The notes below the pieces were generated by a model. It saw nothing but the letters and a program-made list of their open reading frames with translations. It was not told the DNA's origin and searched no databases. From the NCBI RefSeq assembly GCF_964355755.1, contig NC_092678.1, positions 4,312,922-4,376,921 on the forward strand: a DNA stretch of 64,000 nt, written 5' to 3'. Positions 43,796 to 56,447 of the stretch are shown piece by piece (position 1 is the first letter of the stretch; each line of letters begins with the position of its first letter). This DNA comes from Antedon mediterranea (taxonomy: Eukaryota; Echinodermata; Crinoidea; Comatulida; Antedonidae). The position numbers and the translations under genes are program-made.

Positions 43796-43893
43796 CATGA
43801 AATAATGATAAACATGATAGAATGAGGACATTAATGATGCGGTATTGAGGGATGTATCAAGGAAATATGGAATATATCATAAAATACTACATT
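43742..43893 (+). repeat. 82-bp tandem duplication of the RPAP3 coding end
   Basis: The last coding bases plus early 3' UTR (GAGAACATTAATGAAGCAGT to GGAATATA) recur 82 bp downstream at 43824 with few changes (GAGGACATTAATGATGCGGT). The second copy lies after the stop, in the 3' UTR. Confidence 0.92.
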
Positions 43894-43969
43894 GTTTGCT
43901 GGAAGACTTCAATTTTAAAATAACATTTAGAAGTGGTTTATATTCTATTTGTTTAGTGCCAATTAAAGC

Positions 43970-43975
43970 AATAAA
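43970..43975 (+). terminator. Poly(A) signal of RPAP3
   Basis: AATAAA, 175 bp after the RPAP3 stop. Confidence 0.65.
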
Positions 43976-46286
43976 TTAGAAAAAAAGTTTGATTTAGTTG
44001 GTTGTTTGGTTTTTTTTTCAGCTCACATAAATAAATAAGTAAATATACAGTATGATAAAATCACATTTGGAAATGTACAATTTGGTATCTATAATTTTTA
44101 ATAATATACGATAATATAAAAAATTCATTGTCTTCAGGTCATATGTTAACACGCCAATTAGGAACAAAGTGGTATAAATACATAATACAACAACTAAACA
44201 ATAATGGATTACATATGTTGACAATGTGAACAAGGAAGAAAGGGAATAAAATTACAAACAAAAGTGTCGGTGTAGCATAACAGCCACCTACACGTCGATA
44301 CATTCTCAACTTTATTTCCTTTTTTGGAAACTAATGGTTTACCGCAAACCATATTTTACATCACAGGAGATTGAAGAAAAAAAATCCGTATGAAATACAA
44401 TACTCAATTGTTTAAGAGAAGCAAGAATATAAAGGAAATTCTCAGGCCTTTAAAATGTATTTTTTTCTTTCTGTACGATGAAATCCTTATCAGACGATTT
44501 TTAGTCTGAAACCGGAGAAAATATGGAAAAACATAAAAAAGTAGTTGTAGGCCTAAAGGCCTGTTATTGCATTGCAAGTATGCAACTAGTTACTCGACAG
44601 TTGAACGATATCGCTGTATTGTACGGCCCAAGATATCTGATTGCACCACCAGCATGTAATACTGCTACATATTATGTGAAGTAACATCCCCTCCGGAATA
44701 TTAAATCGTGACGTAGGCCCAATTATCTTCTCGCCTTGACTTGCACTACCGGCCCACCTCCCCTACGTCGAACTGTGATTGGAGGAGGTCGAAAAGCTAA
44801 GTTAATTTTATCCAAAAACATTTATTTGTTAATAACTATTCACTTATAGCCATTTTCATAAATGTTTTAGTAATTTATCAATCGTCAATCGGGTCCACCC
44901 ACCACGTCAATACTGGTATTAAATCTGCCCCTCGTGTTCTTTCAAGTAGGCCTACAGTGTCTTATAGCCGAGAACCATCGGTACTTGGTACCGGAAAAAC
45001 CCAGGTTTCAACCGGAGTTTCAGCTTAAACATCCGTTTGATTGTTAGATTTTGAATGAGTTCCGGTGATAGGATGAAAACGTTTTCCACCACCCTTGAAA
45101 AACATTAAAGCGTAAAATACCCGTACTGATCTGTGACAGGTGCTGAAACGTAACACACTGTTAACAAAACGGTTTTATCGATCCTCCTACAATTACTATA
45201 TCTCATTTTAAAATTCCTTATTACAAATATTTTTTATATATATTCCCGTATATATTATTTCATTTCATTGATTTATTTGACACAATCGGTCAAGGGGATG
45301 CGACCGTCAGCAACAATGCGCCATAACAAGAAAGTGTACACAACTCCTACAAAATACTATTATAACAACATTTAAAACAAGATAAAATTACATAAAGAGA
45401 ATATTAATATTATATACAAAAATGAATTAAAATATAATGTACTCATCTGATCAGTCTAGTTTTATTTATCGGAATGATTTATTTACAAGATTTTAAAATA
45501 TAAATAAAATTCACAAAAACTGTAAGTAGGCCTAAATATTTTTGAAGTGACCAGTTATCTTTTATCGAATAAATATTTCTTTAACTTAAATACGAGGGAG
45601 GGATTATTATGTTAATTGAAGTCTTTGGTACTGACATATCTCTTAATATCCAAATATTTCCGAGTATTAAAATCGGGAGATGTTTTGTATTTTAGTAATT
45701 ATTCTTTTAAAATCGAATTTCTAGAAAATTTGTCTTACCTACTTATTTTCACAGTCACTTTTTATTGCAACATGCACTGTAATGTAACCTAAAGTGGAAT
45801 TTCCATTTTCTTAGGAAACTTAGGAACTTCCTGAAATGGTTCCCATCCGTTATTTACATTAAATTTTTTTTAATTTCTCTAAATATATAAAAATACATTA
45901 CAATTTATTTACCCGTACAAAAGACAAATTTTAATCAAGCTAATAAGAAATCGTTAAAAAACAGCAAATTGTTGAATAGAGTAGGCCTATACTGTAGACT
46001 ACTAAGCTATTTTTGTGAGAGCACACTAGGCTAAAACAGCATTCCATTTTTGGATAATAAGAATCAGAATAAATTGAAGATGTATAATACTGTAAATAAC
46101 ATGAAACACCCAACAAATTTATATAATAATAATACATTTTTTTTTTATTTCACCATCATTTCTTCCAATTCGTACTTGCCTGGGCCTTTCCGAGCCTGGT
46201 GGTACCCAGAAACCTAAATTAAGAAGTGACCTAATCGCGCTCGCATTTGATTGGTCGAAGGAGTTGTTGATTGGGTATGAGAAACC
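43976..46286. other. Intergenic, no gene seen
   Basis: AT-rich, with only short open frames on both strands. A possible reversed LINE tail lies near 45260-45330 (GATTTATTTGACACAATCGG). Confidence 0.4.
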
Positions 46287-46293
46287 TATAAAG
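46287..46293 (+). promoter_or_regulatory. TATA box of the small secreted-protein gene
   Basis: TATAAAG about 30 bp before a pyrimidine-rich start region near 46317. A non-coding leader exon then runs to a good donor (GAAC then GTAAGT) at 46447, and the coding exon starts at 46813. Confidence 0.65.
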
Positions 46294-46813
46294 TAAGACG
46301 TAGAACGGGAAGCATATCAAAGTTCTCAACACAACCTTTAAGAAGGTATTAAGATTGGCTGCTCTGCAAACTTCTACGTACTCTGGCAAGTTTTTGAACT
46401 GAGTCTAAATAACTTTTTTGCTGAAGTTTGTTTTCAAATATAAGAACGTAAGTTACAATTTTCTAGTTTCTTTATTCAATTGTTTTTTATACAAAGCTAT
46501 GTATTGTAGGAACGTTCTAAATCTGTTTTAACATGTTGTTGACTACCGTGGGATTTTAAATGTTATAAGTTTTCTAAAACCATGTTCCAATTTTGGATTT
46601 TTATTTAGTTAGCAATAACATAGCCTGTAAGTATCAAATAAAACGAAACTATGTTCGGTTATTTTTTTTTAAATAGGCTTATATATTGTATTGTTTAGCC
46701 ATGTGTTCAACAAAATATATTTTTATAAAGTCAAAATTCTGCTTACCTTTCCATTACTTTTACTAAGTACCGTACTCGTACACTGTGAGTAAAATGTTTC
46801 ATTATTTTACAGA

Positions 46814-47284
46814 ATGTTTCCAGAAGTTGTAGTATTTCTGCTGTTGGCAGTCATCGTTTCTTCAGCACCCGTAGAAAAAGGATGGGACACCAGTGTGCCT
46901 GAAATACCAATGAGCGTCGATTTCAGCACTTTTATGGAGAAGTTCCAGTACAACGTTGGTGAATCCATTCAAAACCAAATAGATACTGCGTTGGCAGGAG
47001 GAGAATTTTCAAACGGATTCGATGTACCTGATCAACAGCAGGTTGTCTTTGGTGGAATCGAGCAAGGAGGCCTCAGCTTTAATGGATTTGGCGAATCTGA
47101 TACTCTACCAAAGTTTAGCGATCCGAATTTTGATTGGCAGCAATATCTGGAGACGGCAGAAGAAGGCAAGAATGGGTTGTCACCAGAAGAAGCAACCATG
47201 GGTCAGAATTTCGGTTCATTCGATATGCAGAAATATATAGACGAGGTTAACAAAGAAATGGAAGATTTAGGTTTGAACGAATAA
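46814..47284 (+). CDS. Small secreted acidic cysteine-free protein
   Basis: A single coding exon of 156 residues, preceded by an untranslated leader exon (about 46317-46447) and acceptor ATTTTACAG ending at 46812, one base before the ATG. Residues 1-18 are a clear signal peptide (MFPEVVVFLLLAVIVSSA). The mature protein has no cysteine, is strongly acidic, and is rich in Gly, Phe, Gln and Glu, with motifs such as FSNGF, SFNGFGE, FDWQQY and FDMQKYIDEVNKEME. No transmembrane segment or known domain is recognised. With its TATA box and leader intron it looks like an abundantly expressed secreted product, perhaps an extracellular-matrix, egg or skeletal component, but that is speculation. No dibasic sites typical of a multi-peptide precursor are seen. 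Confidence 0.85.
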   Translation: MFPEVVVFLLLAVIVSSAPVEKGWDTSVPEIPMSVDFSTFMEKFQYNVGESIQNQIDTALAGGEFSNGFDVPDQQQVVFGGIEQGGLSFNGFGESDTLPKFSDPNFDWQQYLETAEEGKNGLSPEEATMGQNFGSFDMQKYIDEVNKEMEDLGLNE

Positions 47285-48142
47285 ATATTTTTGAATTTTC
47301 CTACTATCACTGAAGTCATTCCAAAGCAACGAGAACATTTTCTAGAGACAATCATTTCTAAATCAGTAATTTCAATTCAGTAATTGATATTTACGAACGC
47401 ATTCTAAAGCAATGGCCGTAGGGGGTTAGGTCATTTACTGAAAGTTCAGCGAGTGATTATCACGAACTTATTCACAGTCAAGACCGAAAACATTATGACA
47501 ATAAATTACACAGTAATTAAATGTAATATCATAGTACATGCTATAGTAATTGGTTCATTTTGTGAATTTATGCAGTAAGTAATGTTTTATGTTTGCTAAT
47601 CTTTGTATTCAGTTCTTTAAGTTATCAGTGAGTTGTATTGTATATACTTTGTGTTTTTGTATCTATTTCAGAACATTAAATAATGATTGGAAATGCATTT
47701 TGATGTATTTGTTTGTAGTAATGTTTTTAGCAACTTCTAAAACATGGGATTGACTTCATTAAAAACGACATTCGTTGGTAGTTTAAAAAACGTTAAAGAT
47801 GGAACATGCCCATATTCTTCTTCATTTTCACCGACAGTTGTTCTACAGTCATCTGTAGGCCTGCGAGAAAACGTTTTTGCTAAAACGCACTTACATCATA
47901 GCACTAGCTTACCATGGCTATTACTCGTTCTTGAATAATGAATCTCAAGGCACCGTACTGTGGCAAATCACGGCTCTTAATCTCTGTCTAAACTATCAAA
48001 CTTCATGTCACAAACTACACCTCCAATTAAAATGTTCTTTTTTATTATTCAGGATTTAAAAGGAAATACATAGATTTTATAAATTCTGCACAACTCTATC
48101 GTATATATTATCCGGATTCGTGGTATAAGACTATACATTTTC
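47285..48142. other. 3' flank and intergenic repeats
   Basis: Holds the 3' UTR of the small secreted gene (ATTAAA near 47674). A lone family C left end lies near 47979 (TTAATCTCTGTCTAAACTAT). Confidence 0.5.
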
Positions 48143-48145
48143 TTA

Positions 48146-48280
48146 AACTCTGTCTACTTAAAACTTTATGTGTAAAAAAATGTCATGTTGCAATATATGG
48201 ACATGATGATATCTGCACTACTATATTTGGGCACATCACACTTTTTTTTGTCAAACTAGATTGATAGTGTAGACAGAGCT
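48146..48280. mobile_element. MITE family C, complete copy
   Basis: 135 bp, AACTCTGTCTAC at the left and GTAGACAGAGCT at the right, with TTA duplicated (48143-48145 and 48281-48283). The centre holds CATATATGGACATGATGATA-like and ATATTTGGGCACATCACA-like sequence, the reverse half of the family centre. Confidence 0.82.
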
Positions 48281-48379
48281 TTACATAGTAGGCGTACCAA
48301 ATACTGCAATAATTATGTGTCGCAGTGGACATTCTTTGCTACAGTAAATATCGAAGATGTTTGCCACCGTTTCGCATAA

Positions 48380-48443
48380 AGCTTGGTTTCCACTTGTGAT
48401 TGGTCAAATTGTTTGTGGTGCGCTTACGTCATTACGTTGTGTC
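48380..48443. mobile_element. MITE family B, internally deleted copy
   Basis: Starts AGCTTGGTTTCCACTTGTGATTGG after TAA (48377-48379), then jumps to the family's right half (GTGCGCTTACGTCATTACGTTGTGTC). Its right terminus is cut by the next copy. Confidence 0.75.
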
Positions 48444-48446
48444 TAA

Positions 48447-48625
48447 AGCTTGGTTCCCACTAGAACGTAATGCAAGGACGTAAACGCAACGCAAGCGTTT
48501 TAACCAATGACAAGCGAAGTTATAGACAGTTAGCAATCACAAGCGAATAAGCCATCGCTTGTGATTGGTCAATTCACTTGCGTTGCGTTACGTCCTTGCG
48601 TTGCGTCGCTAGTGGGAACCACGCT
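48447..48625. mobile_element. MITE family B, copy 2
   Basis: 179 bp, AGCTTGGTTCCCACT to AGTGGGAACCACGCT, flanked by TAA (48444-48446 and 48626-48628). It abuts the deleted copy, as if inserted at that copy's right end. Confidence 0.9.
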
Positions 48626-48896
48626 TAAGTGGTCCAAATTTCATATGGTTACCGTACTACGGTACCACCACCACCGGTGCTCTTGCTATCAGTTTTGTCG
48701 AGATGTAGGCCTAAGTGCAGTTAGGAATATTTCATTTTAAACATAATTTCAAAAGACACAACTATTGTTTTTCTTAATTTATTCAGAATCATTTCGTTTA
48801 TAATTTTTATTTTTAAATCATTACTTACTGGGTTTGTCTTTTTTACACTTAAATATTGCGCTTTAAATTTAGTAAAATAAATTCACCCGAGTTAAA

Positions 48897-51800
48897 TCAT
48901 TCCATTTGATCATTAGATACAAATCTATAATATCCACCGTCAAAGTTATCTGTCTCTTCACTCTTATCTTTAACTATTCTCTTGTAAGTGACGTCATGAG
49001 TTATCTGGTCATCTACTTCTTCCCGTTCAGTTACTAATTCTAAACCACTTAACTGTGGCATTGTCTTATTGTTTTCATCATTGTCTGTAATTTGCTTTTC
49101 TATAACTGTTTCATTATTTGTCGCATGTGTTACCGATTCAATTTCTTTGTCAGTTCTTATATATTCAGTATTATCAGAAGATTCAATGTTCAGTTGAATA
49201 TTGTTGTCCGTCAAAAATTGCGCTTCGTTTTCCGTTGGAGTTTTCGGAATAGTTTCGTTTTCAGTTTCCAAATCGGTTCCATGTTCCGGTAGCTGTACGC
49301 TAATTCGTAATGAGGTTTTTAATATGCCATTTTCCGAGTTATTCATCAGATTTGTTTCCTGTATTGGGTCTAATAGAGTTGAACTATGAATCGAAGCTCG
49401 GCTTGACCTTTGTGCAGACAAATCATCCCGAGTATACGATAATTCCCGAATAGCCGACAATTCCCGAATCCGTTCTAAATCATCTTTGAATTGTCGTTTA
49501 GCATTTGTGAATTTATGTCTTGTCCTAAGATTATTTTCATAAGCGTCTCCTTCGACAACTTTCCACTTTTCTTTTTGTAATATTAATTTTGTCTTTTTCT
49601 TTGATTTTGTATTGCAGTCTTTACATTTCATGTTCGTATTGCTATCTTGTTTGTCCATCGTAATGAGATTATCATTTGTGTCTTCAGCATCATCTACAGA
49701 TGCGTGGTCGACCGATGTTGCTATTGGTGGAAGTGGGTTCGCGTGGTTTAGCGCGTAGTTTACGTCACTCGCATGGGTATATCTGCCCTCTAACAATTTA
49801 GCAGCTTGTTGCATTTGTAGCTTGTAATTCTGTACGTAGCGATCTTCGGCTGATGGCAATACATGTGATTGATATTCACCTCCTAACGCCGGTCGCCAAG
49901 TCTTCATTTTAAATTGTTCTGGCCTAGCGGTGACTTTGGTTGCGATTTGTCCTTCTGTGTTGTTTGGTATACTTTTCTTTGGTGGGGCATGTCGAAATTG
50001 TTTTCCCTTCTTTTTGTCGTCAAAAGCAGGTCGTACTACCATTACGCGTCTGAAAAAATAATGTGAAGAAATTAGACATTTTTTCTTACCTAGGATCACT
50101 TGGGATAAGCTTCAAAGTAAAATGTAGGCCTACTTACTTCATCAAAGACTGTTGTTGTATGACATAAGGTCCCCTTGGTGGTCGGTACGCTCTGTGGAAA
50201 AATCGAATGTTGTGAATTTGGTTTGATTCAGCATTACTATAATTGTCATCGTCACCAACTACCCTAAACCGTATCATCAAAATCATCTTCAACACTTACT
50301 TGATTATCATAGGGGATTTCCCCATTAAGACATTCTGGTCACCAGTCCGCCTTTGTTTAACTCTCTGTACTAATTGGTGCATAGCTAGTTCTTTTGACGT
50401 TGTAGCAAGCTCTGTGGGTGCAACTCGGGGCCAGTATTGTTGCCTAGAAAAATAATAAAATCAATTTATTACTCGACGGTTTTTTCTTTGGACAATTTAC
50501 ACTCATATTCCATGTCATAGTGCACTTATTCCTCGTCTTCTCATTCTACTCTTTGAACGGAATAATGAAAGCAGATATTCTTGAGTTACAATGGACACTG
50601 GTTATATTGTTGGTGCTTAAACCTTCACATTTAATCTTTCAAAGTACTTTAAAATGTATCTGTATTTTTGGCAAAGCTATACATCTACATTAATTCCATT
50701 CACACGTTTTACGGAACAGAAGAAGGTAACGTTGAATAATCGCGTATAAGATTGTTTATAAATAAAAATGGCACGTCCTCCATTCCGTGCGATGAAACAA
50801 GTGTAAACGTAATGACGAGAAAATACACTTTGTAACTTTGTAAATGATTAATTATGCGTTAGTGTTTATTTAACATAGAATTACGTATTGTACTCTATCC
50901 ATGTTTACTATGTACACACCGTCAGTAGACTAAACAAATACAGCCATTACTGTAATGGTAATGATAATAAAACTCAACCCAATTAAAAAGCGATTAAGTG
51001 TACTATTTAGATATAGTACTTTGACACGTCTATGATAATGGTCTTGCATTTTGTATCAAGATTATTTGAGAGGTGTGAGTGATTGGCCCTGATATATCGA
51101 ATAAAAACCAAGAACACACAGTACAGCGGAAAATCAATAAACCGACTGTTTAACAAAATAATAAAAACAAGAAACATGGTATTGGAAGGAAGGAACGAGT
51201 AAGCTATCACCATGGCGACGTGTATACAATTCTACCCACTGCATACCATGTGCTTTCACCTTTTGTCACCTCGTATTTTATTATGTCATGCTTCCACTGA
51301 AGGAAAGAGACCCATGCTGAGTTTGTAAAAACCACAATGGGATAAAACAAATCATTTGATTCGAACTTAAAATTCCAAGTACATTAGAACGGAAAATATA
51401 AAATGTATCATTTACTAAAGATCTTTCTAAAATCGTTGTCTTTACTCTGTGACGTGCCAACACTTCAGTATTTTTGTATCTGGTATACGTTTCTATTCAA
51501 CAACTTCAGATTTTATTCATAAACTTTTTTACCAGTTTTTAAGTGTTTGTTTACTTGCATTATAGAGTACTCGGACTTTACACTTTTCCACTTACATTCA
51601 AAGTTTTTTAAGTGGCCATTTATTGATAAAGTAATTGTACCGTTCGTATCAATTAGTAGACTATACTCACCCATCTCGATTTGTTGCCAGACTGTTCGTA
51701 ACTTGATTGGCAAAAGCTGAATGCGACCTATTATTACTTTGTTGGTTATCAGCAAATTTAGTTTCTGATCGAAACGATGTTCCTGTGAATATTTTGAAGT

Positions 51801-52304
51801 TAAATTATACACAGCTTTAAGAATATCAGTGTATTCTCTTTTGTATATTTTGATTAAGACAAGACCACAATGTAAAACAGATACACTGTTATCTGATTGT
51901 TTTATCCTGTATAAATACATTATTTATTATTATTATTTATTATATTAAGTCGAAATTGAGGCTAACTTCTAATGGTCTCCAGCTAAAGTAGTTTTCATAA
52001 TCATATTAATTGTCTTTAATATCTCCTTCTTAATTATGAATCTTATAATCATATCCGTCCGTATCTTATCTTGATCAACTTCACCATTATCATTTGTATC
52101 ATTATTTCTCACAACCATACTAATCACTACATCCACTCTTTCTCGCTGTCGTCATAATTATTATCTTATCATTTATATCATCTATCATCACAATTCATCT
52201 GCGTCATTATCAGTATCTTGCACGATTCTCATTGGCTCATTCATCATCGATTTCAGCTTAATAAATACCATAAGTTTACCTTGCATCCTGTGCTTATGGA
52301 ACAT
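48897..52304 (-). CDS. Uncharacterised charged, mostly disordered protein
   Basis: Minus-strand exons 52304-52280, 50411-50300, 50191-50138 and 50049-48897 join to 447 residues. A better pyrimidine-tract acceptor at 50443 would break the frame with exon 1. In that case translation could start at an internal ATG (MHQLVQRVKQ) at about 50394. Only the N-terminal third looks conserved: KAYRPPRGPYVIQQQSLM, VVRPAFDDKKKGKQFRHAPP, and EDRYVQNYKLQMQQAAKLLEG. The rest is rich in Asp, Glu, Asn, Thr and Ser with a small Lys cluster (KSKKKTKL) and ends in YYRFVSNDQME. It has no signal peptide, membrane segment or catalytic motif. I do not recognise the family; the basic/Pro-Arg N-terminus might suit a microtubule or ciliary protein, which is a guess. 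Confidence 0.7.
51513..51920 (-). CDS. Open frame of 135 codons inside the charged gene's intron 1
   Basis: An uninterrupted minus-strand frame from an ATG at 51920 to TAA at 51513. Composition is protein-like (mixed hydrophobic and charged, one internal Cys pair), with stretches such as HCGLVLIKIYKREYTDIL and NGTITLSINGHLKNFEC. No domain is recognised. It cannot be joined to the host gene in frame by an obvious acceptor. It could be a small intronless gene, an alternative exon or chance. Confidence 0.3.
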   Translation of the reverse strand: MYLYRIKQSDNSVSVLHCGLVLIKIYKREYTDILKAVYNLTSKYSQEHRFDQKLNLLITNKVIIGRIQLLPIKLRTVWQQIEMGEYSLLIDTNGTITLSINGHLKNFECKWKSVKSEYSIMQVNKHLKTGKKVYE

Positions 52305-55300
52305 CAACCTATAGTCAGCATACTTCCTCTGAAAATAATGAAAATAAGAAATTTTGTAATGTCATGGTTATGACCATTAGTACCAGTGCCTATATGAATC
52401 GCCTGTGGTAGTTGTATTGTTTGCCGTAAGTGCTGGTAAGCATTAAGTATCGCATATTAATTAAAGCCAATGCTTATTATTTTGATTTGAAGGATTTTAT
52501 AAAGAGGTTCCTCTTGACTTAAAATGATCGTGCTAACCGAATAATTATAAAAATATACAATATCAGACGTTAAAAAAGATACATTTTGACATTGAATATG
52601 ACGATGACTTTTACAGTGTTTTGTGACGTTTTAGCCACTCCGTATTATTTAGAGAACATCATTTTTAATAATTTTCCGTCGCTACAAAATATTCTGAACA
52701 TTTCTTACGGTTTTCCCGTATTTAAACTACTAATGTACAATCCGCTACAGTATTAGTTTTTACTCTGCATGCAACAAACAAACAAACCCAAAACATGTTT
52801 TTTAATTGTAAAAAATACAACGATAAATATCGATGTATAGCTATAGTATAAGCTATTTTATATCGTGCATATAAAAAAAGCGTTGTGGTGGGTCGATTCC
52901 TAATTCCTGTCAAACAGGAAAGACACACACTAAGGTTTTATGAGTCTCTTTACAAAATCCTTTGAATTTATGTAAAGATGTAGAGTATTTAATATATTCG
53001 TAAGGTGATTAAAAGCCGCAGCTGAAAGTGATATAAATTGGGATGAGATTTCAATATATGAAATTGAAATAATTTAAATGAAATCTGCTACGTAAGAAGT
53101 TTTTATATTGTCTGATTAACTAATAAAAATATTGTATGTACACGGTATTAAAATGTATAACTAACGAGAAATTGAAATGTCAGTTATGTAATTACTCGTT
53201 CTTAAATTCATTACGGTACGTAAGATATTTTAAAAAATAAAATAGCATAGGCGGCCTAAACCATAAAGGTAATTAGTAGTTTACTACTGTAGGCCTATAT
53301 ATCTAAAACTACATTAATTGATTATATTTTTTTCTTAAAGGAACTTCTTATTTTGGCCCTTTTCAACGTATTTTTTTATATTTTGCTTTCTACTTCTGAG
53401 ATTTGCCGCCATTTGGGCGGTGTTCTTAACATGTGTGTTTTGAATAGCAATACTCATCTTCTCAATGCATTTCTATCGACATTTTCTTAAATATTTGTCC
53501 ATCTTCCTCTTATTATTTAATATATATATAACTTCTTCTTTTTATATATATTCGTTTAATTTTCGTTGCATATTGTATGGTATATCATCAAAACCGAAAC
53601 AATATTTCACTTAAAAATTGTTTTAGTCTCTCGGTGCAGAAGTATGATTTATTACTTTCGGTACGATCAACATACATATAATAACTATTATCAATAAAAA
53701 GTATCAATTTAATATATAAGTTATTATTAAATATTAATTAAACATCAAAGTACACAATGAATGAGTTTCATATTCGATGATTTCTTGGAACAAAATCGGG
53801 ACAAAATACGTATTTTAGCATGTTCGTGCGAGAACGTATAGATACACTTTTAAGATTACAAAACAACAAATAAGACAAACATTACATAGGTTAATATTCG
53901 TATAATAAACCTACCTTATCGATGACTTACGAACACCTAACGTTTTCAAGCATTTTCAAAAATAATTTCCAATCTGAAACCTAGTAACCGTTACAAAAGC
54001 TTTGCGCAAACACTGACTGCTACTCTGCGATGTAGCATTTATTCAAGGTATATATCGTTGGTATGATAATTACGGTAGGGGTAGCAAGAGGTCACGTGGT
54101 TCTGTTCATAACAGAATACTTGAATGGTGAACTAGTTTGCTTAACGATCCCCTTGATAATTGTCAATGAATGTAATAATACTCTTGATGTATATATTAAG
54201 TATTGACCACGTGTTTTAAAGATTTATATTACCACCGTTTCTATGCGTGGTACTCCATTGTGCTATTATCCCTATACTATATCATACTATAAAGCACTGT
54301 AAAGAACGAAAGTGCTGCGATGGAATGACAGTACACTCAGTGCTGGGATGGAATGACACGTCATACTCTTTCCATTTCATTTCATTTTTTTCATTTATTT
54401 CGTCAGAAAGAACAAATACACAACAAAACAAAAAAAAGAAAAGAGTTAAAATTCAAAATCTGAAAGACTGGTTAACCAAAAAAAGCGAAATGAATCACTG
54501 AAAAGTGTGGCTCACCAAATGGAAATTGAAAAGCGTTATACATTTATGATTAAAATACGTTATAATTCATAATGAACAACCCAGTTTCAATGTTAAGGGA
54601 AAACTACAGATTTCACTACTTCGTAAAGATATTTTCTCGATTTTAAAAATTAAAATACGCTGAAATATTCATCAGGCAAATAAGCCTATTGATTATCAAT
54701 TAAAATAAAATAATATATCCACAGAAATTATGGTTTCATTAAAAAATTGACAAATCGAATAATATAATAAAGTAATTTATTTAGTACTGTATAATATATT
54801 GAATACTGTCACTGTACAAGAATACGTTATTTAAAAAAAAATATTGTACATGTTGATTTTGGACCGTTTAGATAAAGTATCCTTACAAATAATAACGCTG
54901 GATATAATGTAAATACGTGTTAAGAATGAACTCGACGAACGAAATAGATTGGTTTAGTGTAGTTTACCGACTGTTTACACTTGGAGGGGAACCATGGTAA
55001 CTATGATACGAAACGACAGACACTTTATCAGTCCAATCGTGTTTACATGTGAACGTAAACCTAATATAGGCCTACTGCTATACTCGAATGGAAATGTAAT
55101 AGAATACTTACATGTAAGACGTTCATGTTTGTCTCATTATTTCCAAATGACATTAATGTTAGATACAAAATTATTTTTTTCTAAAAAAACAATTCTTATA
55201 TATCCTGTGGAATAGTTCACTTTGAGAAATCAGGTCTAAATATAGTCCAGCATGTTATTGCAAACATGAATCAGGCAGAATTGATTAAAAACGATTCGCA

Positions 55301-56211
55301 ACTTGCTTGGCATCTTTTGTTTCTTTGTAAGGTGCAAAACAATCAAACAAAAACATTGAATAGAAAATAACCCGTTGACCCTACCACCTAGTCAGCTTAA
55401 GTTAATGTTGTTCATTGTAATGCATCAACAATCGATATGGACAGGATTAAGTACATGTAGACTATTGATCACAATAATTGATCTTAAACTGAGCTGCTAA
55501 GTATATCTCCAACCCACCGCTGTGATACTGGTTGTCTTGCAGTAGAAGTCCGTAGTGGCAAAAGTAAAGCCATGGTTACAACTTGGCGCTTCGAAATTCC
55601 ATATTTTAACCATCCGGTAATATAACGTTACGTACAAACGTCAAGTCTTTTCATATCCCCGTAAGGATTACGCAATCGGTTTAAGATCTAATACATCATT
55701 ATAAATGTATTCATTATGCAATGTTTAATGTTCCAACATTACAGTTTAATACCATTTTGATAACTTATGTGTTAGTCAAAAACACTGTGTTGATTGCGCA
55801 TGTGCCCGTTGCTAGGATAGGGGTAACTTTCGATGAAATATGCTTGAAAGATCCAGGGCTAACTCCTCCACCACCACCACCTATCTATTTGGTTTAGATT
55901 TGATATAAGTCACCCTCTCATCTGAATAAATATTAAATATTCATACACGAAACAGGGACGTAATGGTATTCAAATTTGCCTATTTAATAGTTTAGTTTCT
56001 TTCATCTTAAACAATGTGAAATCAAATGTAAAATTTTATTTCATATTTTCTAATTAAAGAAAATAGGAAGCAACTAATTAAACCAAATTAATATTAGCAG
56101 TAAATTGTTAATGCGTCAACGATTACTTTACGTTTCGCCCGAAGGACGATGCTTTTTATTAATGTTATATCAACCGAAACAATAAATACTTAACAGTGGA
56201 ACTGTAACTTA
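52305..56211. other. Intergenic, possible leader exon
   Basis: No coding gene seen. On the minus strand a donor-like site (ATAAG then GTAGGT) at 53913 follows 80 bp that could be a non-coding first exon of the charged gene, but nothing proves it. A possible reversed LINE tail with CATTTCATTT repeats lies near 54370-54450. Confidence 0.35.
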
Positions 56212-56447
56212 AGCCTGGTTTCCATTAAAATCGCTACAGCGTTTGCATTAAAATCGCTACACGCGCAGATGTCGCCGACGCAATCGGCAAAGTTCAACCA
56301 TGTTCAACTTTGCCGATTTTGTCGGCGATGAATCGTATACGCGTACCAAAGAATATTTAGCACTCGCGTACTAGATCCCCGATACATTCAGGCGTTTCCA
56401 TAGAATCGCTACGCTCTGTCGTGTAGCGATTTTATGGAAACCAGGCT
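56212..56447. mobile_element. MITE family A, copy 2
   Basis: 236 bp, the same termini and interior as 35836-36103 but lacking about 30 bp of the left half. TTA is duplicated (56209-56211 and 56448-56450). Confidence 0.93.

Noticed and set aside
53914-53995. First exon of the charged minus-strand gene
   Set aside because: A donor-like site exists, but the ATG frame stops within nine codons and nothing links it to the gene.
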